Below are positions 11,513-22,075 of a stretch of DNA of 64,000 nt, piece after piece (the first letter of the stretch is position 1; each line of letters starts with the position of its first letter). The DNA lies in the NCBI GenBank assembly GCA_000961575.1, contig LADP01000015.1:24607-88606 (forward strand), in the 5' to 3' direction. The notes below the pieces were generated by a model, which was given only the letters and a program-made list of their open reading frames with translations, ran no database searches and was not told the DNA's origin. The DNA is from Peptococcaceae bacterium BRH_c8a (GTDB lineage: Bacteria; Bacillota; Desulfotomaculia; Desulfotomaculales; Desulfallaceae). A program made the position numbers and the translations under genes.

Positions 11513-12775
11513 ATGTCCATGACAATAACCGAAAAAATATTGGCCGCCCACGCCGGGGCCGAAACTGTGGAACCAGGGCAACTGGTCAACGTAAAAGTAG
11601 ACTTGGCTCTGGGCAATGACATCACCGCCCCGGTGGCCATCCGCGAATTCGAGCGCATCGGCGTGGAAACAGTATGGGATCGGGATCGGGTGGTGCTGGT
11701 ACCTGACCACTTCGTGCCCAACAAAGACATTAAATCTGCGGAGCAAGCCCTGCAACTAAGGGAATTTGCCCGCAAACACAATTTGACCAACTACTTTGAA
11801 GTGGGTCGTATGGGCATCGAGCACTGCCTGCTCCCCGAGCAGGGACTGGTGGGCCCCGGCGACCTGGTCATCGGTGCCGACAGCCACACCTGTACGTACG
11901 GTGGGCTGGGCGCATTCTCCACCGGGGTGGGCAGCACCGATTTGGCTGCGGCTATGGCCCTGGGGGAAACCTGGCTCAAGGTGCCCGAAAGCATCAAGTT
12001 TGTTTATCACGGTGAACTGCCCCGCTGGGTTAGCGGCAAGGATCTGATCCTATATACAATCGGCCAAATCGGGGTGGACGGTGCCCTGTATATGGCTATG
12101 GAATTCACCGGGCCGGCGGTGGAAGGCTTAAGCATGGATGGGCGGCTGACCATGGCTAACATGGCGGTGGAAGCCGGTGCTAAAAACGGCATCGTGCCCC
12201 CGGACGAGATAACCCGCCGCTACGTGGAAGGCCGGGCCAAGCGCCCATACACCTTCTACAGCAGCGACCCCGATGCCCGGTATACCAAAGTTTACGAATT
12301 CGACGTCAGCAAACTGGAACCCCAGGTGGCCTTCCCCCACTTGCCCGAGAATACGCGCCCGGTCAGCGAGGCTGGAGATGTCGCTATTCATCAGGTAGTC
12401 ATCGGCTCCTGCACCAACGGCCGTATGGATGATCTGCGGATAGCCGCTGAGGTGCTAAAAGGGCATAAAGTTAACGACAACATCCGCCTGATTGTCATCC
12501 CCGGCACTCAGGATATTTACCTGCAAGCCATGAAAGAGGGCATCGTCGAGCAGTTTATCAATGCCGGCGCAGCGGTGAGTACCCCCACCTGCGGGCCCTG
12601 CCTGGGCGGCTACATGGGCATCCTAGCTAAGGGCGAGCGTTCACTGGCTACCACCAACCGCAACTTCGTGGGCCGCATGGGCAGCCCCGAAAGTGAAGTG
12701 TACCTGTGCAACCCGGCCGTGGCTGCCGCATCGGCAGTGCTGGGCCGCATCGCCGCACCCTGGGAGGTGGAGTAA
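11513..12775 (+). CDS. leuC: 3-isopropylmalate dehydratase large subunit (ORF opens at 11501)
   Basis: [50 protein letters not shown] Fe-S motifs. Confidence 0.96.
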   Translation: MSMTITEKILAAHAGAETVEPGQLVNVKVDLALGNDITAPVAIREFERIGVETVWDRDRVVLVPDHFVPNKDIKSAEQALQLREFARKHNLTNYFEVGRMGIEHCLLPEQGLVGPGDLVIGADSHTCTYGGLGAFSTGVGSTDLAAAMALGETWLKVPESIKFVYHGELPRWVSGKDLILYTIGQIGVDGALYMAMEFTGPAVEGLSMDGRLTMANMAVEAGAKNGIVPPDEITRRYVEGRAKRPYTFYSSDPDARYTKVYEFDVSKLEPQVAFPHLPENTRPVSEAGDVAIHQVVIGSCTNGRMDDLRIAAEVLKGHKVNDNIRLIVIPGTQDIYLQAMKEGIVEQFINAGAAVSTPTCGPCLGGYMGILAKGERSLATTNRNFVGRMGSPESEVYLCNPAVAAASAVLGRIAAPWEVE

Positions 12776-13270
12776 ATGATGATACAGGGCAAAGCGTGGA
12801 AATTCGGCGCCGACGTGGACACTGACGCCATTATTCCGGCCCGTTACTTGAATACATCTGACCCGGCAGAACTGGCTAAATACTGCATGGAGGATGCCGA
12901 CCCGGAATTCGCCAACAAGGTTAAGCCCGGCGATGTCATCGTGGCTGACAAAAACTTCGGCTGCGGTAGTTCCCGGGAGCACGCCCCCATAGCTATTAAG
13001 GCTGCAGGGGTCGGCTGTGTAATTGCCAAGTCTTACGCCCGGATTTTTTACCGCAACGCCTTCAACATCGGGCTGCTCATTTTTGAGTCACCCGAAGCGG
13101 CGGACGGCATTAAAGAAGGCGATGAAATATCTGTAGACCCGGGGCAGGGCCTGATTAAAAACCTAACCCGCGGCGAAGAGTACCGAGCCACTCCGGTGCC
13201 GGACTTCATGCAGCAAATCATAGCCGCCGGCGGGCTAATCGATTACGTATCCCAACGGCTGAAAAAATAG
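12776..13270 (+). CDS. leuD: 3-isopropylmalate dehydratase small subunit
   Basis: [33 protein letters not shown]; abuts leuC. Confidence 0.96.
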   Translation: MMIQGKAWKFGADVDTDAIIPARYLNTSDPAELAKYCMEDADPEFANKVKPGDVIVADKNFGCGSSREHAPIAIKAAGVGCVIAKSYARIFYRNAFNIGLLIFESPEAADGIKEGDEISVDPGQGLIKNLTRGEEYRATPVPDFMQQIIAAGGLIDYVSQRLKK

Positions 13271-13283
13271 AAAATATTTCCAC

Positions 13284-13321
13284 CAACTTGCAACAAATCC
13301 AACTTGCAACACCTGGCACCA
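13284..13321. repeat. Intergenic repeat family A copy
   Basis: caacttgcaacaaatccaacttgcaacacctggcacca. Confidence 0.88.
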
Positions 13322-13336
13322 GAGGGGGGAGCACCA

Positions 13337-14950
13337 GTGCCGACAATAGAAATTTACGATACCACGCTGCGCGACGGGGCCCAGGGCGAGGGCATCTCTT
13401 TTTCTGCCAAGGATAAGGTGAAAATTGCCCTCAAGCTTGACGAACTGGGCTTTCATTATATTGAAGGTGGTTGGCCTGGTTCCAACCCCAAGGACATGGC
13501 TTTCTTTGAACAAATTAAAAACCACCGGTTAAAGAACGCCCGCGTTACCGCCTTTGGCAGTACCCGGAGGCCCGGCGTTTCGGCTGACCGGGATGAAAAC
13601 CTGCAGCAAATTATCAAGGCCGGGGTGCCCGTGGCCACATTATTCGGCAAAACCTGGGACTTTCACGTGAAACAAGCTTTGCAGACAACCCTGGAAGAAA
13701 ACTTGTTGATGATCAAAGAATCAATCGCGTACTTGATCGAGCAGGGTATGGAAGTAATTTACGACGCCGAACATTTCTTTGACGGCTGCTGGGCCAACCG
13801 GGATTATGCCATGACCACCCTACAGGCGGCCCGGGATGGTGGCGCCGCCCGGATAGTCCTCTGCGATACCAACGGCGGCCGACTGCCTAATGAAATATAT
13901 GAAATGGTTACCGCGGTGGCCGGCGAAATAAATGTGCCCTTGGGCATCCACTGCCACAACGACGGCGAACTGGCGGTGGCCAATTCACTGATGGCGGTGC
14001 AGGCCGGGGCGGTTCAGGTACAGGGTACCATCAACGGCTATGGAGAACGCTGCGGCAACGCCAACCTGTGCTCGATAATCCCCAACCTGGCTATCAAATG
14101 CGGGCTGGAAAGCATCCCTGACAAAAACCTTAAGGAGATTACAGAACTCTCCCGCTTTGTTAGTGAAGTGGCCAACATGCATCCCCTGAGCAACCAGCCT
14201 TATGTGGGGGGCAGCGCTTTCGCCCACAAGGGCGGCGTGCACGTCAGCGCTTTGCTGAAAAACCCCCGTACTTACGAACACATTGAGCCGGAAATGGTAG
14301 GTAACCGGCGACGGGTGCTGGTATCCGAACTGAGCGGGGTCAGCAACTTGCTGTACAAATCCAAGGAACTGGATCTGGGACTGGGGCTGGAAAAGGAAGA
14401 AAACCGAAAACTACTGGAAGAGCTAAAAGAGCTGGAAAACCGGGGCTACCAGTTTGAAGGGGCCGAGGGTTCCTTTGAACTGCGCCTGCGCAAGGCCTTC
14501 CACGGTTACCAGGAGCCATTCTCCCTGGAAAACTTGAAAATACTAATTGAAATGCGTGACGGCACCGTTTACTCCGAGGCCATCATCAAAATGAACGTGG
14601 GTGGCCGGTTGGTTCATACCGCCGCCGAAGGCAACGGCCCGGTAAACGCTTTAGACAACGCGCTGCGTAAGGCTCTGGAGGAAAACTACCCGCAAATTGC
14701 CGGTATGCAACTGGCTGACTACAAGGTGCGGGTGTTGGAAGGCACCGACGGTACCGGCGCGCTGGTAAGGGTGCTGGTGGAAACCGGCGACGGCCACTGC
14801 TCCTGGGGCACCGTGGGCGTCAGCACCAACATTATCGAGGCCAGTTGGCAGGCGCTGGTGGACAGCATCGCCTATGGCCTGCTGCGGCTGGAAACCAAGG
14901 ATGAAGAAGACCCGGAAAAGGTCACCGGCGTCTTCCGGGGTAAGTGCTAA
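13337..14950 (+). CDS. cimA: Citramalate synthase (probable GTG start at 13337; ORF opens at 13304)
   Basis: HMGL-like YDTTLRDGAQGEGISFSAKDK, HCHNDGELAVANSL, LeuA-type C-terminal domain. Confidence 0.9.
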   Translation: MPTIEIYDTTLRDGAQGEGISFSAKDKVKIALKLDELGFHYIEGGWPGSNPKDMAFFEQIKNHRLKNARVTAFGSTRRPGVSADRDENLQQIIKAGVPVATLFGKTWDFHVKQALQTTLEENLLMIKESIAYLIEQGMEVIYDAEHFFDGCWANRDYAMTTLQAARDGGAARIVLCDTNGGRLPNEIYEMVTAVAGEINVPLGIHCHNDGELAVANSLMAVQAGAVQVQGTINGYGERCGNANLCSIIPNLAIKCGLESIPDKNLKEITELSRFVSEVANMHPLSNQPYVGGSAFAHKGGVHVSALLKNPRTYEHIEPEMVGNRRRVLVSELSGVSNLLYKSKELDLGLGLEKEENRKLLEELKELENRGYQFEGAEGSFELRLRKAFHGYQEPFSLENLKILIEMRDGTVYSEAIIKMNVGGRLVHTAAEGNGPVNALDNALRKALEENYPQIAGMQLADYKVRVLEGTDGTGALVRVLVETGDGHCSWGTVGVSTNIIEASWQALVDSIAYGLLRLETKDEEDPEKVTGVFRGKC

Positions 14951-15003
14951 AAAGGGGACAGGCCACTTTTTACATTAACTGATCAAAGTAGTAACGGCCG
15001 AAC

Positions 15004-15061
15004 AAAAAGGGGACAGGTTGCTTTAATCAAGAAGTTAAAAAGCAATCTACCCTTTTTTTGT
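15004..15061 (+). terminator. Rho-independent-like terminator after the ilv/leu locus
   Basis: aaaaagg..aggttgcttt...aaaaagcaatctaccctttttttg inverted repeat followed by T-run. Confidence 0.6.
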
Positions 15062-15377
15062 TGTTTACTGTCACTTTATTGTCACCAATGGTAAGGTTAA
15101 TTTTGAAGTAATTATTTTCAATAGATTTGTTATAATTTTACTTTTATTTCATCCGCGGCAGCGATACCAGGAATCACTGTTTTGACAAGCGACATAGTTA
15201 ATACAAATATTAGCAACGTTTATTTCTTAAACATGATAACCCTCCATTTTGATGTTTTAACAAAAAAGCTTACCCCGCGTGAAAAAACAGGATAAGCTAT
15301 CTGCTCTATTATGCATGTACCTTCGGTAACCCTGCTGTCATTGCAGTTTTCCTGCCTTAGACCCGTGGCTTCTAATT

Positions 15378-16868
15378 CTATCCCTGTGACTCCGGTTTGA
15401 CCTCGATGTAAAAGGCGGCGCCGTCATTTTCGTTGGCCGCTCGAATGGTGACCTGGTGATAATAAAGAATTTGTTTTACTATGGCTAGGCCCAGGCCGAA
15501 TTCGCCGTTTAAGCCCGATTGGTAACGTTCAAATATTTTTTCCACTGCTTCCGGCTCCAGGGGGGGCCCGTCGTTCCAAATTCGAAGCTGACCGTGATTA
15601 CAGCCGGATGGGTGGTAAAGCAGGAATTCCACCCGCTCTTTGGCGTAGCGAACCTGGTTGTCCAGTAGGTTCTCCAAGGCCACACTCCATTGTTCACGGT
15701 CGCCGCTGATTTGTAGCGGTTCCAGGTTAACTTCCCAGACCAGACCGGAGCGCCGGTACTTGAACCGCTGTACATGATCGTGCACCAGTTTGGCTAAATC
15801 AAATATTTCATGCCGCCGTTCCCGGCCCTGCAGGTAATTAAGCTTGGTTAACTGCAGCAGGTCGCGGATGCGTTTTTCCAACCGCTCGGCTTCTTTGTCA
15901 ATTACTTCTACGCTGCCTTCCAGGGTGTTCCGCGGGTAGATGCCGTCTTTAATAGACTGCACATAGCTGCGGATTACCATCACCGGAGTCTTTAATTCGT
16001 GGGAAACGTGCTGCAGTAGGTTTTGCTGGGCCCGATCCTGCTGCACCAACCGCTGGCGCATGTTTTCAAAGGAACGGGCCAGCCTACCGATTTCGTCCTG
16101 CCGATCCAGATTGAATGGTTGGTGCCAGTCCCGCTCGGCGATGCGGGCGGCGTGTTTTTCCATCTGCACCAACGGTGCGGAAAGGTAACGCGCCAGCCAC
16201 AGCGAGGGTAGCCAACTGAGCATTATTAAACCCAGCATCATTAGCAAAAGGTTGCGGAACATATCAGCCACCAAGTCATTGCGGTAACTGCTCCAGGAGT
16301 AGGATACCAGGTAGCCCGGTTCTTCCTGGAATTCCTGCTTGCTAACCACGTAGAAAAGGATCCGGTCGTCAATTTCCCGGCTGTACCTTTGCACTTCTTC
16401 CTTCTGACTGAGGGCATCATTTTCCACCAGTTGGTAAAAAGATTCAGGCAGCGACGGGGGGCGAAATCGAAAATCCTTTGTAATTACCAGGTGCTGCACC
16501 GCCGGTACTCCCCGTTTGGAGATGGGGTGCCCCGGTAGTAGTTCCCCGGGGGTGAGTATGCGCACTCCAATGTCGGGCTGCCCGGCATCGGAGTTGGATG
16601 GAAAGAAACGCATAAAAACGTCTGGTTCGGCCTGACCGGTTCCGGTGCTATTTTGTTCTACTTCACGATACAGAATATTGTCATCCCGATTCCTGGTGTC
16701 CCGAAAAAAGGTAAGGTTTTGTTGGGAATCTTCAAGAAGATGGAAAACCTGCCGGGTGAAAAAATTTTGCAGTGTCCAGGGAAGAAATACTGCCATCAGG
16801 GAAAATACGCATAGGGTGATAACAGCGCACACCAGCCAGATTTGCACCGCCAAGGGCAGATTTTTCAT
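15378..16868 (-). CDS. HAMP-domain sensor histidine kinase
   Basis: H-box HVSHELKTPVMVIRSYVQSI; NLLDNQVRYA; GEFGLGLAIVKQIL. Confidence 0.93.
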   Translation of the reverse strand: MKNLPLAVQIWLVCAVITLCVFSLMAVFLPWTLQNFFTRQVFHLLEDSQQNLTFFRDTRNRDDNILYREVEQNSTGTGQAEPDVFMRFFPSNSDAGQPDIGVRILTPGELLPGHPISKRGVPAVQHLVITKDFRFRPPSLPESFYQLVENDALSQKEEVQRYSREIDDRILFYVVSKQEFQEEPGYLVSYSWSSYRNDLVADMFRNLLLMMLGLIMLSWLPSLWLARYLSAPLVQMEKHAARIAERDWHQPFNLDRQDEIGRLARSFENMRQRLVQQDRAQQNLLQHVSHELKTPVMVIRSYVQSIKDGIYPRNTLEGSVEVIDKEAERLEKRIRDLLQLTKLNYLQGRERRHEIFDLAKLVHDHVQRFKYRRSGLVWEVNLEPLQISGDREQWSVALENLLDNQVRYAKERVEFLLYHPSGCNHGQLRIWNDGPPLEPEAVEKIFERYQSGLNGEFGLGLAIVKQILYYHQVTIRAANENDGAAFYIEVKPESQG

Positions 16869-17560
16869 GGCTTCACCAGCCTGTAACCGTATCCGTAAAG
16901 GGTTTCCAGCCGCAAGTTAGGCATTTTTTTACGCAGCCTGCGCACCAGGTCGTCCACCACCCGGTCGGAGCCAAAATAGTCGGCACTCCAAACGTGCCGC
17001 AGCACCTGCTCCCGGTCCAGGGCCTGTCCCAGGTTGCAGCCCAGGAACAGTAGCAGGTCGAATTCCTTGGCTGTCAGTTCCAGCAGGCAACCGTTATCCG
17101 ATACGGTACGAGATTGAGTGTCGATGTGGTAAGACCCCCAGTCGAATACCTGCCTGGCGGGTTCTTTTGAGGCATTGGCGGTTGGGCCGTAAACTCGCTC
17201 CAGTAGTTTGCGGGTGCGGATTACCAGTTCCCGGGGCAAAAACGGTTTGGGCAGGTAATCGTCACTACCCATTTCCAGTCCCACAATGCGGTCGATATCC
17301 TCGTCCCGGGCGGAAATAAATATCACCGGCATTTGGTGGTCACCTGCTTTTATCTCTCTGAGCAGCTGGTAACCGTCCAGCCCGGGCAGCATGATGTCCA
17401 AGATCCACAGGTGCGGGCGCTGGTCGATGGCCTGGTGGGCCTGGTGCCCGTCAGTAAATGATTGCACTTGCCAGCCTTCCTTTTCCAGGTACGAGGTGAG
17501 CACCCGGTTCAGGTTTTTTTCATCTTCCACCAGATATACACGGTATGACATGTTCTTCAC
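16865..17560 (-). CDS. OmpR/PhoB-family response regulator
   Basis: Receiver VYLVEDEKNLNRVLTSYL...LWILDIMLPGLDGYQLL; C-terminal winged helix; 4-bp overlap with the kinase gene. Confidence 0.95.
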   Translation of the reverse strand: MKNMSYRVYLVEDEKNLNRVLTSYLEKEGWQVQSFTDGHQAHQAIDQRPHLWILDIMLPGLDGYQLLREIKAGDHQMPVIFISARDEDIDRIVGLEMGSDDYLPKPFLPRELVIRTRKLLERVYGPTANASKEPARQVFDWGSYHIDTQSRTVSDNGCLLELTAKEFDLLLFLGCNLGQALDREQVLRHVWSADYFGSDRVVDDLVRRLRKKMPNLRLETLYGYGYRLVKP

Positions 17561-17601
17561 CTTTTTTATCAGGAGTCAGCATTCAGGAGTCAGTACTTGA
17601 T

Positions 17602-17652
17602 TCTAAGCGAATTGAAGAATCTAAGATCCTTCGCTAACGCTCAGGATGGCAG
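17602..17652 (-). repeat. Intergenic repeat family B, copy 3 (inverted)
   Basis: ctaagcgaattgaagaatctaagatccttcgctaacgctcaggatggcag. Confidence 0.75.
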
Positions 17653-17691
17653 TCTAAAGTCTATTTCCAGAGTAGCCATAGGATTTTAAAC

Positions 17692-17722
17692 CGTAGGGGC
17701 ACCCGCAAGGGGTGCCCCTACG
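17692..17722. repeat. Perfect GC-rich palindrome
   Basis: cgtaggggcaccc-gcaa-ggggtgcccctacg between the TCS and efflux operons. Confidence 0.8.
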
Positions 17723-17759
17723 ACAGTACATACTACTCTTTACTGCGGAATTTTTATGA

Positions 17760-19007
17760 TTAGTTGACCATTATGCCATCTTCCGCCAGTTCCAGGGCGC
17801 GGCAGAGTAAGTAAAAACTATACCCGGCGGAAACACTTTTATCCTTCGCATTCTGGCAGTTCAATACGCTTTGCAGCAGATCCAGCCTAGATAGTCGCCC
17901 CATCCGGTATCTTATTTCATCCCATTCATAACTCTGCTGCGCGTAGGCATAGTTGATTTGGGAAACCTGGTAGTCTTCCTGCCTGGCTTGCACATCTGTA
18001 ATCAGGTTGTTTACCCTTTCATTTAAGGCCAGTCTTTCTTCCGCTAACTGCAGTTTCATTTCCTTGATTTCCAACTCCAGTATATCATGCTCGTAATCAG
18101 ATTCACTCACCGAGTCCAGGTCGTCCTTCTTCTTATCCAAATCCCTCTGTAAAGCTGCCAGCGCGTCATAATCCCTGGCGGTTTTAGATTTTAAAGCGTC
18201 TATATTGGGTAATTCAATCGATTCCTGCACCTCAAAATGGGCCAGTGTCAGTTCATCTTCATATTCCCTGCCCATCATATCGTTTAAATTGCCTTTTTGG
18301 GTGTTAATTAATTTGCCCAGTTCAATACTCTCCCTGTCCAACTGCCTGACTTCCATGGCCAAGCTGTCTACTGCCGCCTGACTGGTTCGGCCCAACTGCA
18401 GTTTTTTATTTTCTATCTCAAGCCGGCTCTGCTTCAATTCTTGTTCTATGTATAGCGCCTGCAGATTTCCTGCTTGGTTTAATATGGTGGTGTACACCTG
18501 GGCTACAATATATACCAGTTGTTTTTCATAATTATCTTCCGCCGCCACCGTATCGTCATATTTATCTTCGGCGTCTTTTTTCTGATCCACAGTCGAATCC
18601 ATCTGTTCAGACTGCCGGTCCATTTCATCCTCAATTTGCCTTATTTCTTCCTGAATCTCATTCATTCTGACCAGAATTTCGGAGGTATCTCCCTCGGTCT
18701 CGTTTAACTCTTTTTCCAATGCGGAGTATTCATTGCTTAAACTGTCGTACTTATACCAGAGACTGTTTGATTCGTAATTGGTTTCATTGTACCGGTCTTG
18801 CGCCTGGTACAATTGGTATCTCGCTTTTTCTTTATTTATTTCGTACCTGGTCATGGTTCTGCTGTTCTTAACGGTTAGTTCCACAGCCTGCTCCAAGGTC
18901 ACTACATTAACGGCCGCATCTTCTACAGCCGCATTTCCTTCGGCATCGGCGCGGTTAATACCGCCCAGCGCATTAAGCGTGACCAATAAGACCAATATTA
19001 AGAACAT
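17760..19007 (-). CDS. TolC-like outer-membrane-efflux-type coiled-coil protein
   Basis: VVTLEQAVELTVKNSRTMTRYEINKEKARYQLYQAQDRYNETNYESNS; long heptad-rich helices; gene context with MacAB-like genes. Confidence 0.7.
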   Translation of the reverse strand: MFLILVLLVTLNALGGINRADAEGNAAVEDAAVNVVTLEQAVELTVKNSRTMTRYEINKEKARYQLYQAQDRYNETNYESNSLWYKYDSLSNEYSALEKELNETEGDTSEILVRMNEIQEEIRQIEDEMDRQSEQMDSTVDQKKDAEDKYDDTVAAEDNYEKQLVYIVAQVYTTILNQAGNLQALYIEQELKQSRLEIENKKLQLGRTSQAAVDSLAMEVRQLDRESIELGKLINTQKGNLNDMMGREYEDELTLAHFEVQESIELPNIDALKSKTARDYDALAALQRDLDKKKDDLDSVSESDYEHDILELEIKEMKLQLAEERLALNERVNNLITDVQARQEDYQVSQINYAYAQQSYEWDEIRYRMGRLSRLDLLQSVLNCQNAKDKSVSAGYSFYLLCRALELAEDGIMVN

Positions 19008-19034
19008 TTGGCTTTCATCCGTATTCCACCTTTA

Positions 19035-20222
19035 CTACTCATATCTTAATGCGTCGATGGGGTTTAACTCGGCGGCTTTCCAGGCCGGGTAGAACCCAAA
19101 GAACACGCCGGTGGCTACCGAAAACATCAAGCCCAGCAAAACGCCGCTGATGGACGGCAGGGCGGGAAGTTCGAAATATTTCAAAAGGGGCACGGTGAAA
19201 AACCCTATTAAGACCCCCAGCATCCCGCCAACCAGGCTGATAACCACGGCCTCAATCAAAAACTGGCCCAGTATTTCCCGCTTTTTGGCCCCGATGGCCT
19301 TTAAAGTGCCTATTTCCCTGGTTCTTTCCTTTACCGTTACGAACATCACGTTCATGATGCCGATGCCGCTAACCACCAGAACCACCACCGCCACCGCCAG
19401 CAGCAACAGGGACATGGTTCGGGCCGACTCCTGGGCCGCCACCAGCCTGCTTCCGGCATCCATAAGGCGAAACTGCTCCGCTCCCCCGGCGCGGTGGGTT
19501 TCGTTCAGGATATTCGTGATATAGTCCATGGCGGGTTGAACCGCTTGCAGATCCGCGGCCTGAACCGTAATAACGGGGTTGGCCCTGGTGCCCAGCAGAT
19601 ATTTTTCTCCCACCGTGTAGGGAATAAATGCCGAGTCGTCGTAGCCCATGCCCGAGCCGGCATCGCCAATCCGGTTGTAGACACCCACCACCTGGAACTG
19701 CCGGCGGTTGATGGTGATCTTTTCGCCCACAATGGCGGCAGGGTCACCGTCGGTGAGTGTGTTGGCCAGTTCAGCCCCCAGTACGGCGTACTTATGTCGC
19801 TTGCTTTCATCATCTTCTTCCAGGATGCGCCCATATTGCATAGTCAGGTTGTTGCTGGATTGAAACCCGGGTGGAATGGCGGAAAAACCGCCCCGGGTGG
19901 AAAAATTATAATAATTGATGTCACCGTTGCCCTGTAAAACCGGGAAGGCGTGGGCGATGTGCTCGCTTTGGGCAAACATGTCGGCGTCTTTAATGGTTAA
20001 GGGATCCACCACCCGGCCTCGTTGGGCCGGCATGACCATAATCGTCCCCACGCTGAGCCGGGAGTACTGTTCGTTAACTTGCGCTTCGCCCCCGGTGCCG
20101 ATGGCCACCACCAGGAATATGGTGGCCGTGCCCACGATTACCCCCAGGGTAGTTAAAAAAGTGCGCACCTTGTTCTGATAGATGTTAACCAGAACCAGCT
20201 TGAAAAGTTGTTTTAGTTTCAA
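19035..20222 (-). CDS. MacB/FtsX-type ABC transporter permease
   Basis: KVRTFLTTLGVIVGTATIFLVVAIGTGGEAQV; VKERTREIGTLKAIGAKKREILGQFLIEA. Confidence 0.93.
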   Translation of the reverse strand: MKLKQLFKLVLVNIYQNKVRTFLTTLGVIVGTATIFLVVAIGTGGEAQVNEQYSRLSVGTIMVMPAQRGRVVDPLTIKDADMFAQSEHIAHAFPVLQGNGDINYYNFSTRGGFSAIPPGFQSSNNLTMQYGRILEEDDESKRHKYAVLGAELANTLTDGDPAAIVGEKITINRRQFQVVGVYNRIGDAGSGMGYDDSAFIPYTVGEKYLLGTRANPVITVQAADLQAVQPAMDYITNILNETHRAGGAEQFRLMDAGSRLVAAQESARTMSLLLLAVAVVVLVVSGIGIMNVMFVTVKERTREIGTLKAIGAKKREILGQFLIEAVVISLVGGMLGVLIGFFTVPLLKYFELPALPSISGVLLGLMFSVATGVFFGFYPAWKAAELNPIDALRYE

Positions 20223-20226
20223 TTAA

Positions 20227-21399
20227 TCACCTACTTTGCTGGTAAACAACGGTTTCGTTGCCGTCTAAACCGGACAGAACCTCAACATCCGATCCGTCCG
20301 TAAAACCAGCTTCGATCTGCTTGGTCACTTGGCCATCTTGGTCGAGGACGGTTACAAACTGTTTACCGTCGACCATGGTTACCGCCCTGTAGGGTACAAT
20401 TAAACAATTCCTTACTTCCCTGGTAACAAAGGAAACCATGCTGGTCATGCCGTCCTTTAAATCCGGGTCGGGTTCATTGATGCTAATTTCCACTGTGTAG
20501 TTAACCAGTCCGGAGGAATCGGAAGTAGGCAGCGCATTAATTTTCGTCACTTCCCCGGCAAATTCCTTATCCGGTATGGCTTCTACGGTAACATACACTT
20601 TTTGTCCGGCCTTGATTTGAGCCACGTCGTACTCGATTACAGTGGTGACGGCGTTAATACTGTTATTTTCGTGGATGGTGGCAAATTCCTGATCATCGAC
20701 TACGCTTTCACCCACTTTGCTGGATAAACCAAGCACCACCCCCGAAACCGGGGCGTACAGGATGGTATCTTCCAAATCCTCTCGGGCCATCTTAACCGCC
20801 AGTTCTTCCTGCCGCAATTGCTTGCCCTGGAGCAGTTCAAACTTCTTTTGCATGTTCTGGAATTCTTTTTCCTTGTTCGCCAGTTCCATTTTTTTCAGCT
20901 GAATTTCACTAGCCGGGTAAGCTTCAGGTATGGCCTCCATTTCTGCGTATGCATCCCGCTGCTGCTGCAGTTGCACTTTGGCATTCTCAATTTGCAGTTC
21001 ATTGTCCAGCAGGCTGGTGGAATGCTGTTCCCGGGCCTCGTTTAACCTGGCTAAGGCCAACTGGTATTGATCCTGGTAGTCTCGGTCATCCAGTTTGGCA
21101 AGCACATCTCCCTTTTGCACTTTATCACCTTCGGCTACTGGTATTTCAGATATCGTTCCCCTGACGTTAAACTTTAGCATCAGCTTGGCCAGGTTAATGG
21201 TGCCGTCGGAATCAAAACCCACAACAATATCGCCTCTTTTTACCTGTGCCTGCTGGTACTGCACCTCGGCACTTGCGCTGGTACTTTTATTATAAAAGCT
21301 CCAGACTGTCACGGCCGCTATGATGATAATTAACAGCACAACTATTGCCAGCCACTTTTTGGATTTGAGCTTTAACAACCGCTTAACCCCCAGTTTCAT
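20227..21399 (-). CDS. HlyD/MacA-like periplasmic adaptor (membrane fusion) protein
   Basis: VRGTISEIPVAEGDKVQKGDVLAKLDDRDYQDQ lipoyl-like motif; coiled coil; TM N-terminus. Confidence 0.92.
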   Translation of the reverse strand: MKLGVKRLLKLKSKKWLAIVVLLIIIIAAVTVWSFYNKSTSASAEVQYQQAQVKRGDIVVGFDSDGTINLAKLMLKFNVRGTISEIPVAEGDKVQKGDVLAKLDDRDYQDQYQLALARLNEAREQHSTSLLDNELQIENAKVQLQQQRDAYAEMEAIPEAYPASEIQLKKMELANKEKEFQNMQKKFELLQGKQLRQEELAVKMAREDLEDTILYAPVSGVVLGLSSKVGESVVDDQEFATIHENNSINAVTTVIEYDVAQIKAGQKVYVTVEAIPDKEFAGEVTKINALPTSDSSGLVNYTVEISINEPDPDLKDGMTSMVSFVTREVRNCLIVPYRAVTMVDGKQFVTVLDQDGQVTKQIEAGFTDGSDVEVLSGLDGNETVVYQQSR

Positions 21400-22075
21400 T
21401 TATCTTGCCGTCCCGGATGTAGAATACCTTGTCCACCTGTTCCGCCACCTCGGCATCGTGGGTGATGATTACAATGGTATGACCGTGACGGTTTAGTTCC
21501 TTGAAAATATTAATTGCGTCACGGCTGGATTTGCTGTCCAGATTGCCGGTTGGTTCGTCCGCTAAAACCAGGTTGGGGCTGCCCACAATGGCCCTGGCAA
21601 TGGCCACTCTCTGCTGCTGGCCTCCCGAAAGTTCGTTGGGCCGGTGGTTTAGCCGGTCATCCAGGCCCAAAACGGTTAGCTTTTCCCGGGCTGTTTCCCT
21701 GGCTTCATCCTCGTCCACCCCCCGGTAAAGCAGGGGCAGCATCACATTTTGAACAGCGTTTAACCGGGGCAGCAGGTTAAATTTCTGAAATACAAAGCCA
21801 ATCTTTTGGTTTCTTATTGTGGCCAATTGGTTTTCTCCGGCGGTTAAAACATCCAGGTCGTCCAGGTTATATTGGCCGGAAGTGGGTAAATCCAGGCAGC
21901 CAAGAATGTTCATCAAGGTCGATTTACCCGACCCCGAAGGCCCCAATATGGCGGTAAAATCTCCTTGCCAAACCTTCAAAGTTACATCATCCAAAACTTT
22001 TAGTTCTTCGGCGCCGTTTTTATAAATTTTGTCTATGTTTCGGGCATCAATAATACACTTGATATTGTTGATCAT
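21383..22075 (-). CDS. LolD/MacB-type ABC transporter ATPase
   Basis: Walker [50 protein letters not shown]. Confidence 0.96.
   Translation of the reverse strand: MINNIKCIIDARNIDKIYKNGAEELKVLDDVTLKVWQGDFTAILGPSGSGKSTLMNILGCLDLPTSGQYNLDDLDVLTAGENQLATIRNQKIGFVFQKFNLLPRLNAVQNVMLPLLYRGVDEDEARETAREKLTVLGLDDRLNHRPNELSGGQQQRVAIARAIVGSPNLVLADEPTGNLDSKSSRDAINIFKELNRHGHTIVIITHDAEVAEQVDKVFYIRDGKINETGG

Noticed and set aside
416-15000. Numerous antisense ORFs of 60-450 aa within the ilv/leu genes (e.g. 9883..11238 -)
   Set aside because: They overlap strongly supported genes, have low-complexity compositions typical of GC-rich antisense frames, and match no recognisable family
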